DNA of 64,000 nucleotides, taken from positions 1 through 64,000 of the forward strand of contig WTXD01000084.1 of assembly GCA_022496205.1 (NCBI GenBank), written 5' to 3'. Numbering within the stretch: position 1 is the first letter of the stretch; every line of letters begins with the position of its first letter. The position numbers were made by a program, and so were the translations under genes. The notes under the pieces are model-generated. The model worked only from the letters and a program-made list of their open reading frames with translations. It made no database searches and was not told the DNA's origin. Shown here in pieces: positions 46,197-56,549 of the stretch. The DNA comes from Gloeopeniophorella convolvens (lineage: Eukaryota; Basidiomycota; Agaricomycetes; Russulales).

Positions 46197-47702
46197 ATGC
46201 TTTTCTCTTCCTTGTCTCATACATCGACAGTGGACAGCAGAGCGTGGCAGGCGTTGACAATCAATTCTCTCCCAGACCTCGCGCTGCTCGAAATCTTTAC
46301 CTTTTATCGCCCGCTGTCAGAGACCAGGAAGGGAAAGGACTGGACATGGCATATCTTAGCGCACGTCTGTCACCAATGGCGACAACTGGTCCTTGCGTCG
46401 CCCGAACGCTTGAATATCCGACGCTACCTTGCCCCTGGTTTGCCTATTGCAGAGATCCTACGCTGTTCACCGCCTTTTCCACTCACCATCGACTTCACGC
46501 ACGATGGACCTCTAAGCGAGATAGTCCCCGCACTCGAGCACTTCGACCGCGTTTACCTCGCAATCATCAAAGGAACGCCAGCCACGTTGCGTAGGCTCCT
46601 TGCCACAGTGACCGTTCCAGCCCCCAATCTCGATGCTCTTCAAATCGTGTCCAGTGATACGGATATCGCAATCTTGCCCAATTTCCTTGGCGGCGAAGCA
46701 CCGGCTCTACGCGACCTCTCTTTCCATAATGCCCTCTTCTTCATCCGTCCCACGTCTCATCTCACCTTCCTCGAATTTTCTCTCTCGTGGTTCAACGACG
46801 CGGACATGCCCCTTCTATTCCGGGTTTTGAATAGCATATGTTTAATGACCGGACTGCAAACCCTTTACCTCGCATTCTGGCGGTTGTGTGACCTCTCCAC
46901 CGACGTGGATGGAGTGTTTCTCAACGGACCCAGAACCCCGCTCCCCGTCTTGTCCATTCTCCACTTCAGTGGCCCAAGTGAACTTTGCGCAGCCTTCACG
47001 CGTAGAATCGATGCACCCGTGCTTACAATGCTCCATGTCAACATCGTGGATGATCCCCTACCTATTGTCCCTTCCCTCACCCAGCTCGCAGTCGGCTTGA
47101 TGCACCACCTCGAAGTTCACCAGGCTCGCGTTGAATTTTCGTCAGGCATGTTGTGCGTTGAAGTATTTGCCCCGTCCAATGACCATGATGCCGAAGCGCG
47201 TTTCTGCATTCTCTACAACCATGGTACCCCGCCTCTCGACTTCTTGATGGCCGCGACTCCGGCAGTATGCCGTTCGTTTGCGCCGGCGCTTGCGCGTGTG
47301 ACCAAGCTCGTGGTCCAATGCGGCGACTTCCTTACCCTCGGAGAAGACCTACTGCCGGAGATAGCCTACACGGCAGGATGGGACACAATACTCGAGTTTT
47401 TCCCCAGAGCCACGTCCTTGAGCGTGGTGTGCAATGAAAGGCTAGACATCGTGCGGGCTCTGCAAGAATCGAGCGACCTCTCGCCTCTGCTCCCCGAGCT
47501 GGAAAAGCTGTCGTTCTTTGTCAAGGGAAGCAGTAAGTATAACTCATCTGCCGCCCTTTTCGCGGAGATTCAGCCTCTCCTTGATGCGCGTGGTGCTGCT
47601 GAACGCCCCGTCAAAGCATATACCCGTGAAATACCTCCAGATGGCGTGGATGCAGTGCTGAGCTGCGCCCCTGGCCAACCCCCTGAAATCGCTCTAAACT
47701 AG
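46197..47702 (+). CDS. F-box protein
   Basis: 501 residues, single open exon from ATG 46197 (MLFSSLSHTSTVDSRAWQAL). F-box: LPDLALLEIFTFYRP ... LAHVCHQWRQLVLASPERLN, then RYLAPGLPIAEILRCSPPFP. The acidic linker is missing. The middle has leucine-rich segments (FLGGEAPALRDLSFHNALFF). The C-terminal part is of a separate subtype (FPRATSLSVVCNERLDIVRA, SPLLPELEKLSFFV, then DGVDAVLSCAPGQPPEIALN). The same subtype recurs in the pseudogenes at 55.3-56.5 and 58.8-60.0 kb, for which this is the only intact relative here. A short upstream exon cannot be excluded. First of three consecutive plus-strand F-box genes. Confidence 0.83.
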   Translation: MLFSSLSHTSTVDSRAWQALTINSLPDLALLEIFTFYRPLSETRKGKDWTWHILAHVCHQWRQLVLASPERLNIRRYLAPGLPIAEILRCSPPFPLTIDFTHDGPLSEIVPALEHFDRVYLAIIKGTPATLRRLLATVTVPAPNLDALQIVSSDTDIAILPNFLGGEAPALRDLSFHNALFFIRPTSHLTFLEFSLSWFNDADMPLLFRVLNSICLMTGLQTLYLAFWRLCDLSTDVDGVFLNGPRTPLPVLSILHFSGPSELCAAFTRRIDAPVLTMLHVNIVDDPLPIVPSLTQLAVGLMHHLEVHQARVEFSSGMLCVEVFAPSNDHDAEARFCILYNHGTPPLDFLMAATPAVCRSFAPALARVTKLVVQCGDFLTLGEDLLPEIAYTAGWDTILEFFPRATSLSVVCNERLDIVRALQESSDLSPLLPELEKLSFFVKGSSKYNSSAALFAEIQPLLDARGAAERPVKAYTREIPPDGVDAVLSCAPGQPPEIALN

Positions 47703-48754
47703 GGAACGTACCGGGCTTCTTTTCTCATCACGATTGATCACTGGCCCAGGCCCGTCGTTTCTGGAGTAGCATCGCATGGGGCCAATCACCTCCCGATTAA
47801 AGAAGCTTGCCTTTCAACCTTCTTCCGACCATTGCCGAGCGCCATCAGGCCGTGTGGTATGTGACTACCTCGATCTATCGGCCATTACTTCTGCTGAGGA
47901 ACTTCTCTCCTGCAAGCACTTCTGCAGTATCGTTGGAATAGGGGAGAGTGCAGAGGGCGCTGAGAGTCACGGGAGCGGAGAGTCACGAGACTTGTAACGT
48001 AGAGACGCACGCAATGTACGGGAAAACCCCGAGACTTCCCCTCCTCGCTCGTCGCCGCAGGCAGCTGCGCTGCCTCCATCGTTGGCCGTAGGCAGGACAG
48101 GATCATGTAGTATTGATTTAGATACGAGATAGACGTTCGGGGTATTGGTGGGATGGACGAGTTGATCAAATATGCATATGCCTTGGGCTGTCAGCAACTA
48201 GTACTTAATATTAGAGTGATGTTTCCGGTAACCTCGCTCCGGTTCCACGCACTCGCGCAGAAGTAGCTGACCCTTTTCCCGGTGCGCGTGGCGAGCTACC
48301 TCTCTGAGCCATCGCGAGTACTTGTAAAACATCCAAGAGGCAAATAATTCCGAGGTAGAATTTATACTATCCAAAACGGGCGCTCCAATCGCCAAATTGG
48401 TGAGCACGCGTGGCCCGCGTGAAAACGATCGGAGCGCTGAGCGCTTCTTGAACTGAGTGGCCATTGTCGCCCAAAACTCGAATACTCAGCTCGGGCACAT
48501 TGAACTCGGCTTCGTTCAACAATTCTCGCCAGGCACCCCAAGCTTCAACTCCCATAACAAAGCCTCGATCAAAAGCTTGACCTCATGCCACGTCCGAGTC
48601 GTCGGCGCAAGATCACGCCCGGGTCTCTTGTAGCCAACGGGGAGTACCATGTCAGTACGGATGGTACGCCTTTCGCTCTGTGCATTGTCACGCTATCTAG
48701 CATTCATGACGCGGATTTCGAGCAGGAGCCGCGAGTCAAACTCGTCGGAAGATC
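47703..48754. other. Intergenic stretch, no gene recognised
   Basis: About 1 kb without a supported gene. An upstream first exon of the next F-box gene could lie at 48585-48654, from an ATG there ending one base into a codon before GTACGG. Confidence 0.45.
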
Positions 48755-50344
48755 ATGGCTGGCCACGGAGTCCCCGATGTTGCTCTCCTACGAGTATTCG
48801 ACTTTGTTCGGTTGGCTACACCCTCTCCGACGAAGACAGGTTGGACTTGGCCCTGGCAATCGCTCGCACAAGTTTGCCATCGGTGGCGGCAGCTCATCCT
48901 TTCGTCGCCTGAGCGCTTGAGACTAGATTTCCGTATCACTCATGGCGCCCCCGTTCCCTCCATTCTACGTATCCCGTTCATCTCAGCCCTCGATATCGAT
49001 TACTGCAACCACAAGTACACAGACATCTGGGGCAGTGAAAGCGAGTCCGAGTCAGAGGACAGCTTCAACTATGACGACAACGACGACAACGACGACCGCA
49101 AGCTCCTTTCATGGTCTCGCAAAGACACCGATGGTGTCTCCCTCGCGTTCAAAGATCCTGGACACATTCGCAGTATCAATTTGCTTGCCTATGCTGGATA
49201 TATGCGCGGGCTGTTCACAAGCATGTCGTCTACGCTGCCAAAACTCGAGTCTCTTCGACTTCATGCAGTCAACAAGCCATGGTCTTCCGACATCTTCCCA
49301 CACGGTTTTAGGCTTGGGAAGGTTGCTCCTGCTTTGCGTTTACTCAGCCTGACTGGAATAACCACACCCCTACCTTCCGCGCCCAACATCACTCATTTCG
49401 AGTTCGCCTTGGAATGGGACCTCCCGAATGCGCCTTCGTCCTTTTTAGGCGAGCTGGTTAAACATGTGTGTCAGATGTCTCAATTGGAATCGTTGATCCT
49501 TCGGTTCGAAGAAATCATGGATCTTGAAGTCGACATAGAGTCCGTCCCACCTCCCCCTACCCAGGCACCAACTATATTCCCCGTTCTGTCCGAGTTCACT
49601 TATGAAGGGCTCAGCATCTATTTGGAGGCATTCACCTGCAGGATAGTTGCGCCGGCGCTCACAAGCCTCAACATCCAATTTGAGGATGACACAGTAGTCG
49701 CGGTTCCGTCTCTGACCAGCTTCATTGACGGCGGATCAAGGTTACGTGTGCCCACTGTGGTGGCTCACTTGGAGCTCTCGCGCGACCACCGTGGTTGTTT
49801 CAAAGCTTACTCCTCGCCCCAGGACCTTACAGCACCTTTCATCACTTTCCGCCAGAATTATGTCGCGGAGGTTAATGGGCCTCCAGGTGTCAGCGTCCCA
49901 CCAGTGAACTCCATTGCGTGGCTTTGTCACCACATAGCTCCGGCTCTCTCGTCTGCGGAGACGCTCATCATCAAGCACGACGGCGACCCTCGACTCGACG
50001 ACCCGGGGGCGCGATGGGTCGGCTACATGCCGGAGTGGCACATGTTTCTCGCGGCCTTCACTGGAGTCCGCCATATGGCGGTCGAAAACATCTTCGCTTT
50101 GGCCATCGCACGAGTTTTGGGCCGTCCTGGCGGCGTCCATCTGTTGCCCAATTTACATGACCTCCGGTTCCTCTTCTACAGCACTGACGGCCATAATCCG
50201 TCCGACATACTCGTGGAGCTCGAACCGTACACTGGCACTACCGCACATACCGGCCGTAAGCATGCTTTAGACGTATTCTGCAAAACTATACCCCGTAAAG
50301 GACAGCATCCGGAACTCAAGACCGGTGTCGTTCACGTACCTTAG
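48755..50344 (+). CDS. F-box protein with acidic insert
   Basis: 529 residues from ATG 48755 (MAGHGVPDVALLRVFDFVRL). The frame stays open upstream and a short first exon (ATG 48585, phase-1 donor before GTACGG, acceptor GAGCAG) is possible, as in related genes. F-box: VPDVALLRVFDF ... LAQVCHRWRQLILSSPERLR. A strongly acidic insert lies near residues 90-115 (GSESESESEDSFNYDDND). The leucine-rich middle holds VPSLTSFIDGGSRLRVP. C-terminal block: VENIFALAIARVLGRPGG and LLPNLHDLRFLFYSTDGHNP, ending KTGVVHVP. Closest relatives are the next gene (50.8 kb) and the minus-strand gene at 11.6 kb. The frame is intact. Confidence 0.82.
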   Translation: MAGHGVPDVALLRVFDFVRLATPSPTKTGWTWPWQSLAQVCHRWRQLILSSPERLRLDFRITHGAPVPSILRIPFISALDIDYCNHKYTDIWGSESESESEDSFNYDDNDDNDDRKLLSWSRKDTDGVSLAFKDPGHIRSINLLAYAGYMRGLFTSMSSTLPKLESLRLHAVNKPWSSDIFPHGFRLGKVAPALRLLSLTGITTPLPSAPNITHFEFALEWDLPNAPSSFLGELVKHVCQMSQLESLILRFEEIMDLEVDIESVPPPPTQAPTIFPVLSEFTYEGLSIYLEAFTCRIVAPALTSLNIQFEDDTVVAVPSLTSFIDGGSRLRVPTVVAHLELSRDHRGCFKAYSSPQDLTAPFITFRQNYVAEVNGPPGVSVPPVNSIAWLCHHIAPALSSAETLIIKHDGDPRLDDPGARWVGYMPEWHMFLAAFTGVRHMAVENIFALAIARVLGRPGGVHLLPNLHDLRFLFYSTDGHNPSDILVELEPYTGTTAHTGRKHALDVFCKTIPRKGQHPELKTGVVHVP

Positions 50345-50781
50345 GTGTTTTGTACACCTGCTTAGTTATAATGCCAGTCCACCGTTAATTCGACGATTTC
50401 TCGTGTGTGATGATCGTCGGATCTGGCAAAGAGCCCTTACGTTACCGGCCATGGCTGGCGCATGGTGAATCCAAACACATCCACACAGAGCCTTGCAACG
50501 TGCGCCGCGCAGAATTTACGGACAGTTCCGGCCATGCTGCAACCTGGCCACGACCCGCGAGCGCTGGCCATGCGGCCCATGCCTCAGCGCCAGCTTTTGC
50601 CTCCTCTCTCCTCGCCCGCACATCTTTTTGAAATCGCCCATTCGACGTTCCCAGCCCCCACGAGAGCCGAACAGGTCAGAATCCTCCAGAGCGCCGAGCT
50701 CGGTCACGGTCAACACGCCGGTTAACAAGCACTGGATCATTCGTCCCGTTTCGGGACCCCACGCGTATATAGGGCCATAGG

Positions 50782-52485
50782 ATGACAGGAGCTGTTTCCC
50801 TTGCCTCGCAACGGCTTGCTGCGAGTGGCCAAGGTACGCGTCATCTTGTGTTTCGCCCTCGTCTCATCTCACTTTGGAGAACAGTGTACAACGACATCGC
50901 AGACCAAACTTCGCGGATCGACCACGTTCCTGATGATGTGCTTCTGAACGTGTTCGACTTCTACCGATTGGCTGCACCCTGTCCAGCAGTCGGAGCAGGA
51001 GTCACAGGCTGGACTTGGCCGTGGCAATCGCTCGCGCGTGTATGCTGGCGGTGGCGACGGCTCATCCTCTCATCCCCCAAGCGCCTCAGACTGGACTTCC
51101 TTCTCACCTATGGTGCTCCCTTTACCTCCATCCTACACCTGCCACCCGACTTCGCACTCGAATTCGATTTCTCCGACGAGGAGTATGGAGATGAGGACGA
51201 TGATGACCCTGCTATTGCCGGGAAGCTCATTTCATGGGCCCCTGCAGACTTCGATGGCGTCGCCCTTGTATTTCGAGAGCGCCCTGAACGTATTCGCAAG
51301 ATCAACCTGCTCGCCCACGGCAGCGACATCCGCAAGCTTTTCGCAGCGCTAACCGGGCCCACTCCCCAACTCGAGTCGCTTCAGGTCCATGCGGCTAACT
51401 GGCCGTGGCCGCTCCAAGTTTTCCCGGACAACTTTCTTGAAGGGAGCGCTCCGGCTTTACGCATGATCGAGTTGACTGGTGTTCTTCCTCCCCTACCCTC
51501 CGCCCCTCACATCACGCATTTCGAGTTCACTTTGGAATTCGGACTTCCCGAGGACCCTCCTTCCTTGTTTGATTATCTTGGCGAGCATGTACGCCAAATG
51601 TCTCAACTCGAAACTTTGCTCCTTCACTGCCAGGCATATGACTCCCTTTCCGCCGGCGCGCAAAACCTGTCACCTCCCGTTGGACCACCAACTGTACTTC
51701 CAGCTCTGTCCAGGTTTTACTTTTACGGGTTAAGCGCCCATTTGGAGGTATTCACCTGCAGACTAGTGGCGCCGATGCTCGAGGATCTCCACATTCATTT
51801 TGAAGATCGGTCTCTTCTTGCGGTCCCATCTTTGTCCGGCTTTATACATATTGGAGCAAAGCTCCGTGTGCCCGCGATGGTGGCTCGTTTGGAGCCCTCA
51901 CATAGCAACAGGGGTTCATTCGAAGTTTATTCGCCTGACTGTCTTACAAGACCTCGCATAGCTTTCTATGTGAAATTCGCCACGGAAGTCGACAGTCATT
52001 ATACGGTTTCCAACGCTCCAGTGAGTCCTACGACGTGGATTTGCCGCCTCATCGCGCCGGTACTCTCATCCGTAGAAACGCTCATCATCAAGCGCGGTGG
52101 TGGACCCCGATTTGACGATCTAGGGGAGCGATGGGCTATCTACCTGCCAGTCTGGTACATTTTCCTTGAATCGTTTACTGGAGTCCGCCAATTGGTGGTA
52201 GAAAACGCCTTCGCCCTGGCCATCGCGCAGACTCTAGGCCGGCCCGCCATGATCGCCGCACAGACGCTAGGCCGACCCTGCCGCCACGTGCGTTTGCTAC
52301 CCAACCTACATGATCTTCGGTTCCTCTTCTACAGCACTGACGGTTATAATCCATCTGATGTACTCCTAGAGCTCGAACCGTACGCTACTGCCCATAGTGA
52401 TTGTGGACGTGATTTAGACATACTCTGCAAAACTATACCCCGTACGGGGAGGCACTCGGAGCTTCATACCGGTGTCATCATCTAA
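50782..52485 (+). CDS. F-box protein with acidic insert
   Basis: About 544 residues if a 69-bp phase-1 intron (GTACGC...CATCGCAG) is removed after exon 1 (MTGAVSLASQRLAASGQ); unspliced, the frame is also open (567 codons). Exon 2 opens DQTSRIDHVPDDVLLNVFDF, with F-box LARVCWRWRRLILSSPKRLR. The acidic insert is EEYGDEDDDDP. The C-terminal block (VENAFALAIAQTLGRP) carries an in-frame duplication of about 11-12 codons (AAQTLGRP) near 52221-52277 before LLPNLHDLRFLFYSTDGYNP. It ends HTGVII. A TATATA lies only 12-17 bp before the ATG, which is unusually close. Tandem paralog of the preceding gene. Confidence 0.83.
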   Translation: MTGAVSLASQRLAASGQGTRHLVFRPRLISLWRTVYNDIADQTSRIDHVPDDVLLNVFDFYRLAAPCPAVGAGVTGWTWPWQSLARVCWRWRRLILSSPKRLRLDFLLTYGAPFTSILHLPPDFALEFDFSDEEYGDEDDDDPAIAGKLISWAPADFDGVALVFRERPERIRKINLLAHGSDIRKLFAALTGPTPQLESLQVHAANWPWPLQVFPDNFLEGSAPALRMIELTGVLPPLPSAPHITHFEFTLEFGLPEDPPSLFDYLGEHVRQMSQLETLLLHCQAYDSLSAGAQNLSPPVGPPTVLPALSRFYFYGLSAHLEVFTCRLVAPMLEDLHIHFEDRSLLAVPSLSGFIHIGAKLRVPAMVARLEPSHSNRGSFEVYSPDCLTRPRIAFYVKFATEVDSHYTVSNAPVSPTTWICRLIAPVLSSVETLIIKRGGGPRFDDLGERWAIYLPVWYIFLESFTGVRQLVVENAFALAIAQTLGRPAMIAAQTLGRPCRHVRLLPNLHDLRFLFYSTDGYNPSDVLLELEPYATAHSDCGRDLDILCKTIPRTGRHSELHTGVII

Positions 52486-52902
52486 CGTACCTTAATTATC
52501 TCGATGTACTTGCTCGGAGATTCCAGTGCCCTGCCATTTTTTGTCGTGACCAACAAGTTATCGCAGTTGTTGCCTCTCCGGGTGCCATGTGAGTGCTCAT
52601 CGACGCACTCCAATCGGAGTCCAACTTCACACCCTCGCTCAGAGGTGGTCCAAACACGACCAAACAGAACAGCCGATGCGCGACAGCGCGCGAGCGCGAC
52701 GGAAGTTGGCAGCAGTGGCTCGGAAGTCGCCGCCCGCGCAGCCACGATCTCGAGTCCGAGCTCTCTCATCGGGAGCGCACGCTGGTTCATAAATAGAGTC
52801 TGGATTATTGCAAGCCATCTGAGATATACACAAAACCAATGGACCGGATGATCGGACTCAGTCCACCGAAGCAATCCGGGGCCTCACTGGCTCGCCGCGT
52901 CA
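52486..52902. other. Short intergenic stretch between convergent F-box genes
   Basis: About 0.4 kb between tail-to-tail genes; nothing recognised. Confidence 0.5.
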
Positions 52903-54306
52903 TCATGCTGCGGTTCGGTTGGCAGAACTGCGCGCAGCGAGAATCGGCTGGAACTCTTCAGGAGTCGGTACCGGGATACGCTCGAACCGTCTGAAGGAGA
53001 AAACGTTAACTTCTTGCAATCTGGGCAGATGCATGACGCCGTTCCGCGGTTGTAACGCCTCTCTGATGGACGCATTAAAGACGGACTGGAGTTCCAGCTG
53101 AGTGATCCCGGCGAATACCGGGAATATGTCGTCCCACTCCGAGGGGTTCATTATCCATATTGACTCGAGACCGTTAGCGCGAATCCTGCCTCTTACCAAA
53201 AGTGAGTGGGCGAGTGAGAGAACCGGTGCCAAGGTGTGGCAAACGGCTGAAACGCTGTAGGCTGCCGTGGTGGAGGTACTATCGGGTTGGTGTGGGCTGT
53301 ATAGAGGAAGTCTGAAGTATACAATCCCGCGCTGGACGAGTACCGTGATGTATCTGATGGGGTCCAGTGAGAGCTCCATGGTCACTGCAACCGGTGCGAG
53401 CAGGTCTGGCGAGCCTTGGATGAACCGGGAGAGGGAGGGGATGAGAACCGCCGATCGGTTTCGGATCGAGACGTTAAGGGACTCGAGGTTGGTGGCACTA
53501 ATTCGACACATGAGAGCCTCTAGGATAACGCTTGGTCCCGAGAAAGAAATCAGAGATAGCGCGGGGAGCTCAACTTGCTGCGGAGTGGGAGGGTAGTGAG
53601 AGCCTTTATCGTGAGCTTCATCTGTGTCGAAAGCGAGAATCAACGATATAAGCTGAGACATTGAACATATGTTGTCCAAGAGTTCGTTAATCAGGTGCAC
53701 ATCCGTCTCTTGTCGCCGTTCAAGACGCAGCGTGAAATCTGTGAGAAGTGGGGTAGAAGGTAGACGAGAGATAATGTTGTGCAAGGAGAGCGTGCGGAGG
53801 GCTGGGGCAAGCGCGCCGAGGAAACTGGGGAGGAAGAGCGATGTCCTCTCCATGGATTGAAGCTTGAGAACTTCGATTATGGAGGATGGGGCAGCCACCG
53901 CCTCAAAAAGCCTCAACAGGGAAGCGGGTCCCTTGATCTCCATCCTCCGAACACGATGGAAGTGATGAAGAATGTGGGGAATGTTCTCTATGTCAGAACG
54001 TGGGTGAAGGTTGTTTTGATCATGGTCCTGCCAGCGAAAGTCCCAATAATAGATTACGAGCGGGAGCTGCGGTGGATGGTCCAGGATATCAGCAACGGGT
54101 GAGCCGTGCGTGATATGGTGCTGCACTCCGAGACGCATTGGCGACGCGAGGATGACCTGCCTCCACCGACGACACACATGTGCCAGCATGTGCCATGGCC
54201 AACTGGGCAGGTAGAACGCTCGGCCAGTGAATGTCTCCACTTCGGGGCGACAAAAACCAAAGATTTGCAAGAGGGCGTCATCAGGAAGGGTGTGAACTGT
54301 CCGCAT
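52903..54306 (-). CDS. F-box protein
   Basis: 467 residues from ATG 54306 (MRTVHTLPDDALLQIFGFCR). An extra first exon is possible: ATG 54386 (M-A-T), donor GTGCGT, acceptor ATCTCCAAG, giving MATNEDHMRTVHTL. F-box: LPDDALLQIFGF ... LAHVCRRWRQVILASPMRLG, then HGSPVADILDHPPQLPLVIY. Middle: IPSLSRFIQGSPDLLAPVAV. The C-terminal block is weak (LQSVFNASIREALQPRNG, LPRLQEVNVFSF), ending SSANRTAA at 52903. Similar in type to the gene at 41.0-42.5 kb. Its 5' part, up to about residue 86, was copied to 57571-57831 by a segmental duplication whose left edge lies inside this gene. Confidence 0.83.
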   Translation of the reverse strand: MRTVHTLPDDALLQIFGFCRPEVETFTGRAFYLPSWPWHMLAHVCRRWRQVILASPMRLGVQHHITHGSPVADILDHPPQLPLVIYYWDFRWQDHDQNNLHPRSDIENIPHILHHFHRVRRMEIKGPASLLRLFEAVAAPSSIIEVLKLQSMERTSLFLPSFLGALAPALRTLSLHNIISRLPSTPLLTDFTLRLERRQETDVHLINELLDNICSMSQLISLILAFDTDEAHDKGSHYPPTPQQVELPALSLISFSGPSVILEALMCRISATNLESLNVSIRNRSAVLIPSLSRFIQGSPDLLAPVAVTMELSLDPIRYITVLVQRGIVYFRLPLYSPHQPDSTSTTAAYSVSAVCHTLAPVLSLAHSLLVRGRIRANGLESIWIMNPSEWDDIFPVFAGITQLELQSVFNASIREALQPRNGVMHLPRLQEVNVFSFRRFERIPVPTPEEFQPILAARSSANRTAA

Positions 54307-55252
54307 ATGGTCTTCGTTCTTGGAGATTATTAAATTTAGATGCTCGAAAGTAGAGGGTGTGGGATGCCGTTACGCACCGTTGCCATATATGCTCCTCGAC
54401 TGATCTACGGTGACGCTGCCTAACGCACCCTATGCTCGGTAGCTGCTTGATATTTTGTAGATGTGGCGAAGAAAACAGAGGGCTGCAATGCAAGAGGTTG
54501 TACTGGACAGAGTATACTCTGGCAGGTCATGTCACGGTCAAACACGAGGACTACGGCCGGAGCAGCTGAGTCGGTGGCAGCCGTGGCAGGCGGACCCCGG
54601 AATTACCACACGCCGAACCCAAACCCGGACCCCGGACCGGGCAATGCGCCAGTGCCAACTGGTGTTTGCTGACCGCCAACTTTGTGTTCCCACTGACGAA
54701 GCACCCGATTATATCGCGGCGCTGGCCTTCTGATTAGTTGGCCGACGGTAGCTCGTCAAATAGTAGACTTGGCTATGCACAGACAAAGGGAAGTCGACAT
54801 CACCTTCTCATGCGTGTGCGTGGACCGCTATTGGCACTTGCGTTGCACCTACGCCTCAGACGGGAGTCACTCTGACCTTTCAGACAAACTATATAGGTGC
54901 GTTCGACGTATATGACAGACTGTGTGCTAGACTACTGGATGCTTATATTATCCTAGTATCAGGCTATCGCGTAGTACTATGCTCTTTACACTACGTGCAC
55001 GAGTCTTGTAGTATGTATATTTCGCTTTAGGACTTGCTATGAGACCCGGTGAGATGGTAGCATGATTTATGGGAATTGACGAACGATGGGGCGCACTTAC
55101 CACTCGACGGGATCGGTCCCTTCGTGAGCCCAACGAAGGCTAGGCAAAAAGACACCTCGACCGATGGCGAACGGACCTCGCGCGGTCTTGGCGCCGCGGT
55201 GGCGACTGTCCTGTCCGCCAGAGATTGTCGAAAGCCAGGTCGATTGTAATTG
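54307..55252. other. Spacer inside duplication copy 1
   Basis: Upstream DNA of the F-box gene and 3' flank of the pseudogene. It matches 57832-58744. No gene seen. Confidence 0.5.
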
Positions 55253-56549
55253 TTAGTTCAGAAGGACGTTGGGAGGCTGACCGGGGGTGGCTCCCAATGC
55301 TATGTCTATGTCATCAGGGGGACGGAATCTGTGCCAGACCTTGATGTGGCGTCCAACAGCACTGCGCGCATCAAGCAGCGGCTGGAGTACTAAGAGAGGG
55401 TCGTATTGCCTGTGACTGTTCTGGAGAAACGTGATCGTTTCCAAGTTGGGTAGGAGCACGGCGTCGCTCGGTCCCTGCAGGGCTTGCAGGACGTCTCGCC
55501 TATCGTTGATTTCCACGTCCAGGGCGGTAGTGTTAGGGAAAAATGCGAAAACCATATCCCATCCTTCTGCATAGGGAACCTCTACCCAAGGCTCCTCGTG
55601 GTCGATGAAGTCGTCGCACCGGATGAAGAGCGAGTCTACATGGACAAGCGCAGGAGCGAAGGGTTGGCATATTGCCAGAATGGTAGCCATCAACGTAGGA
55701 AGGTGGGGGAACCAATCGTTGTAAATGATAGATAAGTGTGTCCTTAGGCGATCGCCATGGACAGTGGTCAAGTTTGAACCATTGTCAAAGACAAGAGGCC
55801 GAGTTTCAACACAGAGCGCCCGCTCTGTGAGGCTCACATGAGCTTCGTTTCTAACCGTGATACGTGGCACCAAGTTGCTCATGAACCTGGAAAGGGAGGG
55901 GATCGTGATGGGGGGCCGGTCAATGATATCGACAGACAGGAGTTCAAGCGCAGGCGCGTCGAGTTTGTATATGAAATATTCGAAGAGGGCACTTGTAACG
56001 AGGAAAGATATCTCCGACAGCACTGGGTGAGACGCAGATGTTTTGGCTTGATCTTGTTGGTCAACATTGGGGGAGAAGCCGCGGTCAGGCCAGAAAGAAA
56101 GGCAAAGGTCTTCTAGTTCGTGCATGAGATATACGCTCTCTAAAACTTGGAGAATGAGAGGCACGTGTGTCTGGTCGAATCGTTCGATATTCAGCTCGAG
56201 ATGGGTGAGACGAGGAGTGAGAGAAGGAGAGGACGTTGTGTAGGGCGAGGACGCGGATACGGTCGAATTGCTCGAGTGCCATGGGAAGCTCTTCGTGAAT
56301 TCCAGCGCTTGCAAAGCGGACGGTGAGTGGGAGGAGTGGCGAACAGCGCAGGATGTCGGAGATAGGTAAGCCAGGTGCGAGGTAGCGTCGCACTTTCAGG
56401 CGTTCGGGTGACGTGAGGACCAGTTGGCGCCATCGGTGGCAGACTTGCGCCAGAACGTGCCATTTCCAGTCCCAGCCACGCCTGGTCTTCGATAGCAGCC
56501 GATATGAGTCGAAGATCTCAAGCAATGCAACGTCCGGCAGAGACTCCAT
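55253..56549 (-). pseudogene. F-box pseudogene, duplication copy 1
   Basis: Starts at ATG 56549 (MESLPDVALLEIFDSYRLLS) with a good F-box (LAQVCHRWRQLVLTSPERLK, RYLAPGLPISDILRCSPLLP). It resembles the intact gene at 46.2-47.7 kb but lacks some 60 residues between DRIRVLAL and HNVLSF, an in-frame loss shared with its duplicate. Right after NVLSF a net 5-nt loss relative to the duplicate (near 56225) shifts the frame. The rest (TPRLTHLELNIERFDQTHVP ... PGQPPNVLLN, stop at 55253) is open in the new frame. A product from the first frame would be cut to an F-box plus a short tail. Probably inactive as a full receptor. Confidence 0.8.
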
